64,000 nucleotides of DNA from BQJU01 sp965229635 (GTDB lineage: Bacteria; Bacteroidota; Bacteroidia; Chitinophagales; Saprospiraceae). This document shows, piece after piece, positions 1-7,980 of the stretch. Position numbers and translations under genes: made by a program. The number at the start of each line of letters is the position of its first letter. Within the stretch, counting starts at the first letter, position 1. Location: positions 992,001-1,056,000 of the forward strand of contig OZ245894.1 in the NCBI GenBank assembly GCA_965229635.1, read 5' to 3'. The notes beneath the pieces were generated by a model. It was given only the letters and a program-made list of their open reading frames with translations, was not told the origin of the DNA and did no database searches.

Positions 1-360
1 CGTTACACCAAATTGTACCAGAGTGACAGTGTAGACAGCGTGGTGCATCAACTTCAAGACGGCCTCGAAAAGCACTTCCTGGTTTTTGACGAGTGGCAAA
101 ACCTTAAGGGTGTTTTGATGAAAAATGATTTGCTCAAAGCCGCCAAATCACTGGACAATCCTCAGGATATTTCCATTGCTTCCTTTGTCAATCAAAAATA
201 TGTTCCCCTCCTAACAACCGATGACCTTAAAGAGGCGGTGGAAAAAATGTATGCCACTAATTGCTGGCTACTGCCCGTTATGGACAAGCAGCGGGTAGTG
301 GGTGTGCTGGATTTTGCGGGGATTAATGGGTATTTGGAGAGGCAGGCGAAAGCCCGTTAA
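1..360 (+). CDS. CBS-domain protein, C-terminal part (possible site-2 protease)
   Basis: The reading frame is open at the left edge of the window, so this is the 3' end of a longer gene; an apparent start (TTG at 13) is simply inside it. The visible 119 residues hold two CBS-like motifs, each ending in a short hydrophobic strand followed by Gly-Val-Leu (LKGVLMKNDL and VVGVLDFAGI). CBS pairs bind adenosyl nucleotides and regulate the attached enzyme or transporter. In Bacteroidota a terminal CBS pair of this type is common on M50 (site-2) zinc metalloproteases, which is my best guess for the missing N-terminal part, but the protease domain is outside the window and cannot be confirmed. The gene ends with TAA at 358-360. 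Confidence 0.6.
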   Translation, partial: RYTKLYQSDSVDSVVHQLQDGLEKHFLVFDEWQNLKGVLMKNDLLKAAKSLDNPQDISIASFVNQKYVPLLTTDDLKEAVEKMYATNCWLLPVMDKQRVVGVLDFAGINGYLERQAKAR

Positions 361-732
361 CTTTCGTTTGCCAATATCTAAAAAAAGCGATTCATTTCAA
401 AAGTAGACAAAGTAAGTCGAAAGGGAATTCCCAATCGTTGAAGCTGGCGTTGTGTATACAGAGTGTGGCAGTTTTCGAGCATAAATAAGAAAAACATACA
501 TACAACACCCATTTCTATTCATTCATCACTAGGATTTTTGCAAAAAACGGGTATTTTTACTCAGAGATGTCCCAAAACCATACCTTATATTTGTTACGAT
601 CAGAGAACAAATACTCCCATAGACCACCCAATTCCGCCTCCTGATATAAGAATAGAAAACACCTAGTCTGGAGATGATGTGAAATGACCATTTTCTTGCA
701 GACCCTCATTTATCATAAAAAATACTTTATTG
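361..732. other. intergenic region, 372 bp, no gene recognised
   Basis: AT-rich stretch between the CBS-domain gene and the lipoxygenase-like gene. A 67-codon frame at 463-666 has no recognisable composition and no family resemblance, so it is not called. A TATATTTG box near 589, resembling a Bacteroidota -7 element (TAnnTTTG), could belong to the promoter of the downstream gene, but I see no matching upstream element. No hairpin or repeat was noticed. Confidence 0.4.
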
Positions 733-3264
733 ATGGAAACCCTAGTTCAAGAGAAAAAGCTGGTGGGGACGGATGATCGCCCACCATTGATTGACAATGA
801 AAATGCGGATAAAGTCCGCTTTACCATTCCTGAGCCACCAAATTATTCAGCATTTCAATCCCTTCTTTCAGTGCTTAGTTTGATTCTACTGGCTGGAGTA
901 GGTGCTTATTTGTATCTACAGCTGAAAGCCCAACCATTATGGATCACACTGCCCTTCCTGTTGACTGTTTTCGGTGGTGGGGTAGGCGCTTTGTTGGAGT
1001 TGGGCCTGCTAGTTACCGGTTCACCGTTTCAGATGATGAAATCCCGCTTTACTACCGGTATTCAAATGATTCGGTTTTTAAACATTGCTCCCGTTGTTAC
1101 CTCTATTTTCTTTTTCGTTACCACGATGGTTCTCACCAATACCGGGTTACACATGGGCATCCTGTTTCTGGCGGCCTTTGCCACCTTTGCCATGGGCACC
1201 ATCCTCTACTTTGGACCTCCCAATGCAGCTATTCCGCCCATTATTTTGGGTACGCAGCTGGCCCAGCTAATTATTATTTTGGCGTCCGGTATTCTGCATA
1301 CACCTCTTTACATGGTAGGCGTTTTTCTGCTAATCCAGGCAGTTACTCAGGCGGCAGCATTTGTGGTGGGCACTTCCACGCCACTAAAAAGCACGGGCTT
1401 TCACGTACTGAGTACCATTTCCGGAGTGCTGTTGTATCTGGCCGTTATAGAAGCTTTGAAAATTGACCCGGCATGGCTGGCCGCCAAGGCCTTTTCTTTG
1501 ACGCCGCTGCTGAAGTTGTGTCTGGTACTGACTTGTCTGGCCGGCATTTTCTTTGCACTGAGAGCCGCTCCAAAAACGTATTATGTAATCCGCTCCAGAG
1601 TGAGCAATGCCATCTGGTCACTACAGTACTTCCTGTTGATCAGCGCCAAGCGCTTTCCCAATCCAAAGAATTTGAGCGAACTCTATAAAGATGGCGCTCC
1701 TGAACCCAGTAAGCTAAAGCCATACTACCAACAGCATCCACAGTTCTTGCCGGAGGCATTGAATATCCCATCGGTTGAACGCATTGAAGGCAATGTGAGC
1801 GCATTTGGAACCCTTGTTAAAAAAGTGAAGAAGACCTTTATGGTCATCGCCCTGATGGATCACTTCTTTCCGCAGGCCGACCTGACTGTGCCGCTGTCGA
1901 AAAAACCGCGTATGAAGGTGTGGAGTGATGGCAAGGATATTTACCCACGGATTTACACCAGAAAACTATTTGGCCTTAGCCTGCCTATTCCAAAATTCAA
2001 AATAACACCTCCTCCGGTGATCGATGCTTATAAAGAAGGACAGCTTTTGGCCTATCTGGCCGAATATGGCATCGCTAACCCCTTCCTTAAAAAAGCACCG
2101 GACCGGGAAGGCTACCTGATGATGGATTTTCGTTTTCTGGAAAAATACGTTGAGAAGCCCGATTATGAACCGTATGGCGGAGTGGCCTATTTTAAGGTCA
2201 ATAGCGAGAAAAAGAGGTTGGAGTTGACGTCCATCATCGAGCCCAGAACCAATATCGAGCTGAAGCCCAATGTAATGGATGCTTCCTTTCGCCGGGCAGA
2301 AAGCATGATCACTGCTTCTATGTATTTCCAGGTGATAAGTGGCAAACACCTGGCCGATATTCACATGACCTATAACTTGCTGGAGGTCGTTTTTCACAAT
2401 GCTTTTGACGCGCAGGGGCAGTTTAACCACCCCTTCCGTACTTTCATGTATTTGCATCTTTTCTCGCACGAATTGGCGGAAGAATTGACCACCGAGCACC
2501 TCGTGCAGGAAGGCGCAGTTTTCAGTCAAATCTTTGCGCTGAGGCATGACTCCCTTATTGATCACCTCAATGACCAGTACCACAGCTTTGAGTATGCTGA
2601 GGATGAAGATTTTGACTATCGTGCCGACATTATGCGCATGGACAACGGCGAAATCTTACCGGGTGCGTGTATCAACTGGGAACTGCAATATAGAGAGATC
2701 TGGACCAATTATACCGATCAGTTAATTGATATCATTTACAAAGATGATGATGCAGTGAGAAACGACCGCTATTTGCAGGATATGCTGCGGGGACTGAAGC
2801 AGGTGTATTTCAATCCACTGCCGGAGCGCTATGACGATTTGAAAACCAAAAAAGGCGTTTCGCGCTGGGCCTCCGATACCATTCACCACTTGGTGGTGCG
2901 TCACCAGGTTTATGGTACTTCAGGTATCAATTCCGCTTTGGATCCACGGATCAGCAGCCCACAGGTGCCGAAGGATAGCGGTACACCCGGTGTTGATGAA
3001 TGGCGTTCGCTCACGGGTGTCGCATTGGCCACAGCCTGTGCCCGTTTCACATTGTTGTACGGAAAGGATGGCGAAAAATTTGTCTACCTGCTCGACGGCG
3101 TAGATGAACAATACAAAGACAAGATGGCACATGTTTTTGAAGAATTGCACGACAATCTGGAAAAACTGGACAAGGAATGGACGAAGGATTCCAGTAGCCG
3201 GGAATACAACTACAACTATTTCCGCGCAATTCCTTCCGATTTGCGGACAGGACCGGGGTATTAA
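733..3264 (+). CDS. multi-spanning membrane protein with C-terminal lipoxygenase-like domain
   Basis: 843 residues from the ATG at 733; an in-frame TTG at 730 is less likely. Residues about 40-290 hold roughly eight hydrophobic segments; the rest is soluble. The soluble part carries a lipoxygenase-style iron-ligand pattern: H539-x4-H544, then H566-Pro with H575 nine residues on (H-x8-H), and H724 about 180 residues after H544. In lipoxygenases the third iron His follows the second by about 175-186 residues, with about 120-150 residues to the C-terminus; here 119 remain. The spacing therefore fits. Two points do not: the residue at H724+4 is Gly, and the chain ends in Tyr instead of the usual Ile ligand. 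Lipoxygenases insert O2 into polyunsaturated fatty acids. A membrane domain fused to one would be unusual. The patatin gene follows 25 bp later. The domain call is by eye; the N-terminal part is unassigned. Confidence 0.6.
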   Translation: METLVQEKKLVGTDDRPPLIDNENADKVRFTIPEPPNYSAFQSLLSVLSLILLAGVGAYLYLQLKAQPLWITLPFLLTVFGGGVGALLELGLLVTGSPFQMMKSRFTTGIQMIRFLNIAPVVTSIFFFVTTMVLTNTGLHMGILFLAAFATFAMGTILYFGPPNAAIPPIILGTQLAQLIIILASGILHTPLYMVGVFLLIQAVTQAAAFVVGTSTPLKSTGFHVLSTISGVLLYLAVIEALKIDPAWLAAKAFSLTPLLKLCLVLTCLAGIFFALRAAPKTYYVIRSRVSNAIWSLQYFLLISAKRFPNPKNLSELYKDGAPEPSKLKPYYQQHPQFLPEALNIPSVERIEGNVSAFGTLVKKVKKTFMVIALMDHFFPQADLTVPLSKKPRMKVWSDGKDIYPRIYTRKLFGLSLPIPKFKITPPPVIDAYKEGQLLAYLAEYGIANPFLKKAPDREGYLMMDFRFLEKYVEKPDYEPYGGVAYFKVNSEKKRLELTSIIEPRTNIELKPNVMDASFRRAESMITASMYFQVISGKHLADIHMTYNLLEVVFHNAFDAQGQFNHPFRTFMYLHLFSHELAEELTTEHLVQEGAVFSQIFALRHDSLIDHLNDQYHSFEYAEDEDFDYRADIMRMDNGEILPGACINWELQYREIWTNYTDQLIDIIYKDDDAVRNDRYLQDMLRGLKQVYFNPLPERYDDLKTKKGVSRWASDTIHHLVVRHQVYGTSGINSALDPRISSPQVPKDSGTPGVDEWRSLTGVALATACARFTLLYGKDGEKFVYLLDGVDEQYKDKMAHVFEELHDNLEKLDKEWTKDSSSREYNYNYFRAIPSDLRTGPGY

Positions 3265-3289
3265 ATTGTAAAACTTCAAAAACAAAGTC

Positions 3290-4252
3290 ATGAATTTTGA
3301 AAATAGAAAAATAGAGAACCTCGTCTTCGAAGGCGGCGGGGTGAAAGGGTCGGCCTATGCCGGCTGTATGCAGGTATTGGATGAATACGGGCTACTGGCC
3401 CCGGTAAGACGGGTGGCCGGCACCTCTGCCGGATCGATAACGGCTACGCTACTGGCCATCGGAGCCGGTAGCAAGGGCCTTACCGAATCCATCCTTGATA
3501 CCCAATTTAGCTCCTTTGTATATGACCGCTGGGGCTTGCTCGGTGACCTCTGGCGCGTGTTGTTTCGTTATGGATTTCATACCGGAAATGGGTTTGACAA
3601 GGTGCTCAAGCGTTATCTTAAAAAATACACGGGTAATGAGGCATTAACCTTTGTTCAACTTGATAAGATGGCAACGGAGAATCCCGAAAAGTACAAACAC
3701 CTTTCAGTGGTGGCTTCCAATATTTCTACCCAGCAAATACACGTATTTGATTGTGTAAAAACCCCCGATGTACCCATTTGGCAGGCCGTTCGTTGTTCGA
3801 TGAGTATTCCATTCCTCTTTGAGCCTTTCAAGTTGCTGGGCGATTACTACATGGATGGAGGCCTGGGCTGGGTCTATCCCATCGATATTTACGATCAAAA
3901 GATCAGTAAATTCCAGGGACATACTGAACTACCTGATGTAGATCGGAATATGGCTACGCTTGGCTTTTATCTGGAGCCGGAAGTCGACATCAACGACCCT
4001 GGATTTAAACCTCCCCGGATGAATATTCATTCTTTAAAAACGACGGTTGAAGCGGCTATGGATTTCATGATGAATACCGCAAATGCCAGTCACATGCATC
4101 CAGTAGACCGGCAACGAACTGTCTTTATTGATGACCTTGGCGTAAGTGCCACTGATTTTGATATTTCCAAAGAGATGATTAAAAAGCTTATCGCCTCCGG
4201 GCGCCGGGCTACAGAGGAGTATTTTGCCAAGCAGGCATCGCCGCAGGTGTAG
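3290..4252 (+). CDS. patatin-like phospholipase
   Basis: 320 residues. The patatin fold motifs are all visible: the oxyanion glycine-rich loop EGGGVKG at residues 14-20, the nucleophile elbow GTSAGS with Ser46 (G-x-S-x-G), and the catalytic Asp in DGG at Asp189. Patatin-like enzymes use the Ser-Asp dyad to hydrolyse acyl chains from phospholipids. No signal peptide is seen, so it probably acts at the inner face of the cytoplasmic membrane. The gene lies 25 bp after the lipoxygenase-like gene on the same strand and is most simply co-transcribed with it. A pairing of acyl hydrolase and fatty-acid oxygenase would make functional sense, but that link is inference. Confidence 0.88.
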   Translation: MNFENRKIENLVFEGGGVKGSAYAGCMQVLDEYGLLAPVRRVAGTSAGSITATLLAIGAGSKGLTESILDTQFSSFVYDRWGLLGDLWRVLFRYGFHTGNGFDKVLKRYLKKYTGNEALTFVQLDKMATENPEKYKHLSVVASNISTQQIHVFDCVKTPDVPIWQAVRCSMSIPFLFEPFKLLGDYYMDGGLGWVYPIDIYDQKISKFQGHTELPDVDRNMATLGFYLEPEVDINDPGFKPPRMNIHSLKTTVEAAMDFMMNTANASHMHPVDRQRTVFIDDLGVSATDFDISKEMIKKLIASGRRATEEYFAKQASPQV

Positions 4253-4282
4253 CGTGGAAATCTAAGGAAATAATTAATAGCC

Positions 4283-4326
4283 AGGCCGTCTTGCCCGGTG
4301 GTGTTTTGCACCGGGTAAGACGGCCT
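4283..4326. terminator. strong hairpin between convergent genes
   Basis: An 18-bp perfect stem (aggccgtcttgcccggtg and its complement) with an 8-base loop sits 30 bp after the patatin stop codon. There is no clear T-run after it, so it may act as a transcript end protector or a bidirectional barrier between the patatin gene and the convergent ompH-like gene. Confidence 0.6.
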
Positions 4327-4430
4327 AGAATTAGCCTTTAGAGAGGAGGAATAGTATTCCCTGGATAATAATGGAAATAGAGGAATATTATAGTGTATTG
4401 AGCGCGTAGAGAAAGGAATATTGATCCAAA

Positions 4431-4467
4431 TTTCCATTCCTTCCAAAACCTGTGGAAGGAATGGAAA
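4431..4467 (-). terminator. terminator hairpin of the ompH-like gene
   Basis: A 14-bp stem (tttccattccttcc paired with ggaaggaatggaaa) with a 9-base loop lies 15 bp downstream of the stop of the minus-strand ompH-like gene. The stem ends in an A/T tract on both sides, as expected of an intrinsic terminator. Confidence 0.65.
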
Positions 4468-4482
4468 ACCGGCATATTAATG

Positions 4483-4992
4483 CTATTTAATGCCCAGTTT
4501 GGTTTTTACCAATGGCATCACATCGTCTGTTTCGCGGACGTAAAGGACTGCATTGAAGGTACTGGTATCAAAAATAAACTGATATCCGTTTTCCTTGGCT
4601 ACATCCTGAATGGCCTTTTCTGCCTTTTCTACAATTGGCTTCAAGAGTTCCTGACGCTTAACTTGCATCTTTTGGGAAATCTCTTGCTCGTAAGCCATGA
4701 TATCCTGTTGTTCTTTGGCCAGGGCAGCTTCCCGTGTTTCCTGATCCTTACGAGATAGTGTTTTTGACTGAATATCTGCCAGCAATTTTTCGTAATTGGC
4801 TCTAAATTTGGTGGCCATTGTTTCTCCCTTCGAAACCAGTTGTTTGCGATAGGCTTCCAGAGAGGAATCGGCAGCTTTGGTTTCCGACATCTGGGAAAGT
4901 AAATTACCGAAGTTCAGGTGGCCGTATTTTTGTGCCATGGCCGGACCCGCTGCAAGCAGGCAGAAGGCCAGTAAAAAAGTGATTCTCTTCAT
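4483..4992 (-). CDS. OmpH/Skp family periplasmic chaperone
   Basis: 169 residues beginning with a signal peptide (hydrophobic core LLAFCLLAAGPAMA, then cleavage before Gln). The mature part is a long charged helical region typical of Skp/OmpH, which holds unfolded outer-membrane proteins in the periplasm and passes them to the BAM machine. It closes with the family's conserved end (IFDTSTFNAVLY and VKTKLGI). It is clearly paralogous to the protein at 10447-10953, sharing KRQELLKPI, DVAKENG.QFIFD and the KTKLGI-type end. It stands alone, divergent from the glucosaminidase gene across 179 bp, with its own terminator. Confidence 0.88.
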   Translation of the reverse strand: MKRITFLLAFCLLAAGPAMAQKYGHLNFGNLLSQMSETKAADSSLEAYRKQLVSKGETMATKFRANYEKLLADIQSKTLSRKDQETREAALAKEQQDIMAYEQEISQKMQVKRQELLKPIVEKAEKAIQDVAKENGYQFIFDTSTFNAVLYVRETDDVMPLVKTKLGIK

Positions 4993-5171
4993 AGTCTAAT
5001 TTAAATTTCCCACAAAGGTAGGCCTCCCAGCCGAACTTTGCTAATTATTCTCCCGGCAAATAGAGAATGTTACAAATTTGTGTTTTAAAAAACAAAATGT
5101 TTTAATTTTACTTGCTTTTTTAAAACATTTAATTTTAATTTGCATTATTCCTTGACACAAAAGCTTAGATA

Positions 5172-6020
5172 ATGCAGCAAAAAATACAAGAATTACAAAG
5201 CCTGGTGCAGTATAATTTTCAGCGGGCAAAGGTGCAGTCCACCGAAATTGTACAACGCTACTGGCTAAAAACACTCCTGATCGGGGTGTTGCTCTATATG
5301 GTCATGAGCAAAGATCTGAGCATCAATCTGGACCTCAATAGTGTGGCACAGGCCAACATTGTTCAGAGCCCTGCCCTGCCAACCGCCAGCACCGTTGCCT
5401 ATCATGAAGGAGGTGTGAAACCGATGAATACTTCTCTTCTCAATAATGGTACAGCTGCCACTGAAAAGCCCAATGGTAAAGCTGCTAAAACGAATGCTGA
5501 CCCCAACCTGGCCAATACTTTTTCCAACATGACCTTCGATGATAGCGAAGAAGCACGCGCCAGGGCGGAAAAACGCCGCAAACAACTGGCCTATGTGGAT
5601 CAATATGCCAAAACAGCACGTACGGAAATGGAGAAATTTGGCATTCCTGCCAGTATTACCCTGGCTCAGGGATTGTTGGAGAGCAATGTTGGCGAAAGCC
5701 GACTGGCCACCAAAAATAACAATCACTTTGGGATTAAATGCTTTTCGCGCTCTTGCAAAAAAGGACACTGCTCCAATTTTACGGATGACTCACATAAAGA
5801 CTTTTTTCGCAAGTACAGCAGTGCGTGGGAAAGCTTTCGCTCCCACAGCAATTTGTTGAAGCTGAATAAGCGCTACGCTCGTTTGTTTAAGCTGCGCAGA
5901 TCAGATTACAAGGGCTGGGCACATGGCCTGAAAAAAGCCGGCTACGCGACGGACAAACGCTACGCCGAGAAGCTCATCCGTATGATCGAAGAATTGGACC
6001 TGCATAAGTATGATCGTTAG
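5172..6020 (+). CDS. membrane-anchored GH73-type glucosaminidase
   Basis: 282 residues. A short cytoplasmic start is followed by one membrane segment (about residues 31-48), a low-complexity linker rich in Ala, Asn and Thr, and a C-terminal glucosaminidase domain. The domain shows the GH73 (FlgJ/Auto-type) pattern: ITLAQGLLESNVGES with the catalytic Glu, NNNHFGIKC, then YSSAWESFRSHSNLL and GWAHGLKKAGYATD. Such enzymes cut the N-acetylglucosaminyl bonds of peptidoglycan or related glycans. The protein is probably held in the inner membrane facing the periplasm. The LysM domains frequent in relatives are missing. It is divergent from the ompH-like gene and followed by a small inverted-repeat element at 6027. 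Confidence 0.85.
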   Translation: MQQKIQELQSLVQYNFQRAKVQSTEIVQRYWLKTLLIGVLLYMVMSKDLSINLDLNSVAQANIVQSPALPTASTVAYHEGGVKPMNTSLLNNGTAATEKPNGKAAKTNADPNLANTFSNMTFDDSEEARARAEKRRKQLAYVDQYAKTARTEMEKFGIPASITLAQGLLESNVGESRLATKNNNHFGIKCFSRSCKKGHCSNFTDDSHKDFFRKYSSAWESFRSHSNLLKLNKRYARLFKLRRSDYKGWAHGLKKAGYATDKRYAEKLIRMIEELDLHKYDR

Positions 6021-6026
6021 TTTGCC

Positions 6027-6085
6027 AAGTGCATTTCCAAAACCTGCAATTTGCAGCCTGAATGATTACCTTCAAACATGCACTT
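6027..6085. repeat. 59-bp hairpin repeat, collapsed copy of the 160-bp family
   Basis: Flanked by aagtgcat and its complement atgcactt. On the minus strand it reads agtgcatgtttgaaggtaat followed by cattcaggctgcaaattgca, which closely matches the left end of the 162-bp repeat at 56241. It therefore looks like a shortened member of the same family. It lies 6 bp after the glucosaminidase stop, in the gap between convergent genes, and may also act as a terminator. Confidence 0.6.
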
Positions 6086-6171
6086 TACTCTTTGTCTAAG
6101 CTTAGCTTGTAGGGGCGTTACCGCAGGGACAGACTGGGTTGGAAAATATCCGGAATGTTCCCTGCTTGCCC

Positions 6172-7059
6172 TTATCCCCGTTCCCTCACACTTGAAACCA
6201 GTGCTTCCAGCGATACTCCCGCCTCTGCATGCAAATCCAACCACTTTGCTGCCTCAAGATATAGTGCTTGTGGCCCTTCACCCATTTCTCTCCGGGCTTT
6301 CAAGGCAGTTGACATTTTTGATTTGGACAATTTTTCCCCCGATTCATCGGTGAGTAATGGATGGTGCCAGAAAGTCGCTTCCGTAAATGCTGTTTCGTTT
6401 AGCAGTTCGGCCAGATAGATTTGTGCACCGGTTGACGAAAGCAAATCCTGCCCGCGAACGATAAAGTTGATATTCCATTGTAAATCGTCTAGCAGGGACG
6501 CCAGCTGATAGGCCGGACGCTCATTTTTCTGGCGCAGGACAAAATCCCCCATTTCCTGTCCCGGCGAGATGCAAGACCGACCTTGCCGCCATTCCCGAAA
6601 GGAGACCTCTACCTCATCTGGCACCCTTACGCGCCAGGCGGTTTGCGGGGCCCACCAGTCGAGCGCCTGGTCACGGCAAGTACCCGGATACCGACCATCT
6701 TCCGACTGTTCATTAATCTGCCTACGGGAGCAGGTACAGGCGAAGAGGTGGCCTTTCGTCCGTAGTTTGTTCAGGGTGTCTTGATATTGTTCCAGCCTTA
6801 ATTGTTGAGAATAATTGGCATAAAAATCATCAGGTCCGGAAGGACCTTCATCATAGTCGAGCCCAAGCCATTCGAGGGTCTCGAAAATATCAACTACATA
6901 TTCCGGCCGACTGCGTTCCGCGTCCAGATCATCGATGCGCAGGAATACCTCTCCATTATTGGCTCTAGCCAAAACCCACGTCACAATAAAGGAAACGCCG
7001 TTGCCAAGGTGTAACAACCCGCTGGGGGTAGGAGCGATTCTGGTGCGGAAAGTAGACAA
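6172..7059 (-). CDS. gluQ: glutamyl-Q tRNA(Asp) synthetase
   Basis: About 295 residues. This shortened GluRS paralogue lacks an anticodon-binding domain and attaches glutamate to the queuosine base of tRNA(Asp). Class I signature HLGN sits in RIAPTPSGLLHLGN and the KMSKS equivalent is KLSKS. The GluQ-specific zinc site is visible as C-x-C followed by Y-x3-C (FACTCSR, then YPGTC). No ATG is available: TTG codons occur at 7059 and 7095. I chose 7059 because it gives a normal short N-terminus before the ATP-binding strand and avoids starting inside the terminator hairpin at 7093-7134. It follows the M48 gene on the same strand. Confidence 0.88.
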   Translation of the reverse strand: MSTFRTRIAPTPSGLLHLGNGVSFIVTWVLARANNGEVFLRIDDLDAERSRPEYVVDIFETLEWLGLDYDEGPSGPDDFYANYSQQLRLEQYQDTLNKLRTKGHLFACTCSRRQINEQSEDGRYPGTCRDQALDWWAPQTAWRVRVPDEVEVSFREWRQGRSCISPGQEMGDFVLRQKNERPAYQLASLLDDLQWNINFIVRGQDLLSSTGAQIYLAELLNETAFTEATFWHHPLLTDESGEKLSKSKMSTALKARREMGEGPQALYLEAAKWLDLHAEAGVSLEALVSSVRERG

Positions 7060-7092
7060 GGGATAAGGGTGAATGAGCAGAAATAGTGGAGA

Positions 7093-7134
7093 CAAAGGCG
7101 CAAAACTAAAGGTTAATTGGGTTTTGCGCCTTTG
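7093..7134 (-). terminator. intrinsic terminator after the M48 gene
   Basis: A 14-bp perfect stem (caaaggcgcaaaac paired with gttttgcgcctttg) with a 14-base loop lies 17 bp past the stop of the M48 protease gene. It overlaps the longest possible start of gluQ, which argues that gluQ starts at 7059. Confidence 0.65.
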
Positions 7135-7151
7135 ATTAAGTCAGTTTATAA

Positions 7152-7955
7152 TTACCTCAGCAACGCCTTGATGCGTGCATACTCAGAAGTATAAGACTGG
7201 CCATTTCCACAGCTCATAGACTTGGCTTCGCCTTCAATATTTTGAACCCGGTTGCCGGGATTGGGGTGGGTACTCAAAAATTCGGGTGTACCTCCCTGTC
7301 CTTCCATTTTTCTAAAGAAACCGGCGGCACCATCTGCATTGTAGTCGGTGCTACAGAGGTAGAGTACAGAATGCGAGTCAGCCTCCGTTTCGTGGGAACG
7401 GCTAAACTTCAGCGAAACCAGGCTCAACGCAATTTGCTCCAGGAGCCCAGGGTCTGAATTTCCGGTAAGAATGGAAGTCAGCGCCGACAAACCGTAAAGT
7501 TTGGTCATCTGACGGGTGGAGTGACGTAGTGCCGCGTGAGCGATCTCGTGTCCCATCACACCGGCCAGCTCATCCTCGGAATCCAGAAATTTGATTAACC
7601 CGGTGTATACATAAATAAAGCCTCCTGGTGTACAAAAGGCATTCAAGGTTTCGGGATCGTCGATAATTTTCACTTCCCAGGCAAATTCATCGCGGTAGTT
7701 GACCTTACCGGTATTGAGAATTTTTTGTGTGATTTTACGTACGTAGGTGTACACTTCCCGGTTGCTGGACTCTGGCAAAATGGGGTAAGTAGCCGGGTCG
7801 GAAGCGATTTGTTTTTCCACTTCTCTACCCAGTTCAATATCCTGCTCCGGGGTAAATAGGTTAAATCCTCCACCTTTGCCCGTACCACAACCGGTACTGG
7901 TAAATGAGAGGGTGAAGGCAAGGGCTCCCAGTACGAAAAATTGATATACTCGCAT
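7152..7955 (-). CDS. M48 family metalloprotease, lipoprotein
   Basis: 267 residues. A lipoprotein signal ends at Cys23 (FTSTGC), so the protein is anchored on the periplasmic side of a membrane. The zinc site HEIAH is at residues 136-140 and the third-ligand region is SRSHETEADSHSV. The NAFCTPGGFIYVYTGLI stretch before it is standard for the BepA/LoiP/Oma1-type M48 group, which degrades or assists assembly of outer-membrane proteins. There is no TPR extension as in BepA. It starts 25 bp after the histidine ammonia-lyase stop and could be read through from it. Confidence 0.9.
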   Translation of the reverse strand: MRVYQFFVLGALAFTLSFTSTGCGTGKGGGFNLFTPEQDIELGREVEKQIASDPATYPILPESSNREVYTYVRKITQKILNTGKVNYRDEFAWEVKIIDDPETLNAFCTPGGFIYVYTGLIKFLDSEDELAGVMGHEIAHAALRHSTRQMTKLYGLSALTSILTGNSDPGLLEQIALSLVSLKFSRSHETEADSHSVLYLCSTDYNADGAAGFFRKMEGQGGTPEFLSTHPNPGNRVQNIEGEAKSMSCGNGQSYTSEYARIKALLR

Positions 7956-7980
7956 GTGTGTTTATTTAGATTTTCAAATG

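Noticed and set aside
463..666. 67-codon frame upstream of the lipoxygenase-like gene
   Set aside because: No recognisable composition, signal peptide or family motif; the region is plain AT-rich intergenic sequence.
1966..2583. 205-codon minus-strand frame inside the lipoxygenase-like gene
   Set aside because: Antisense shadow of a clearly coding plus-strand region with conserved motifs.
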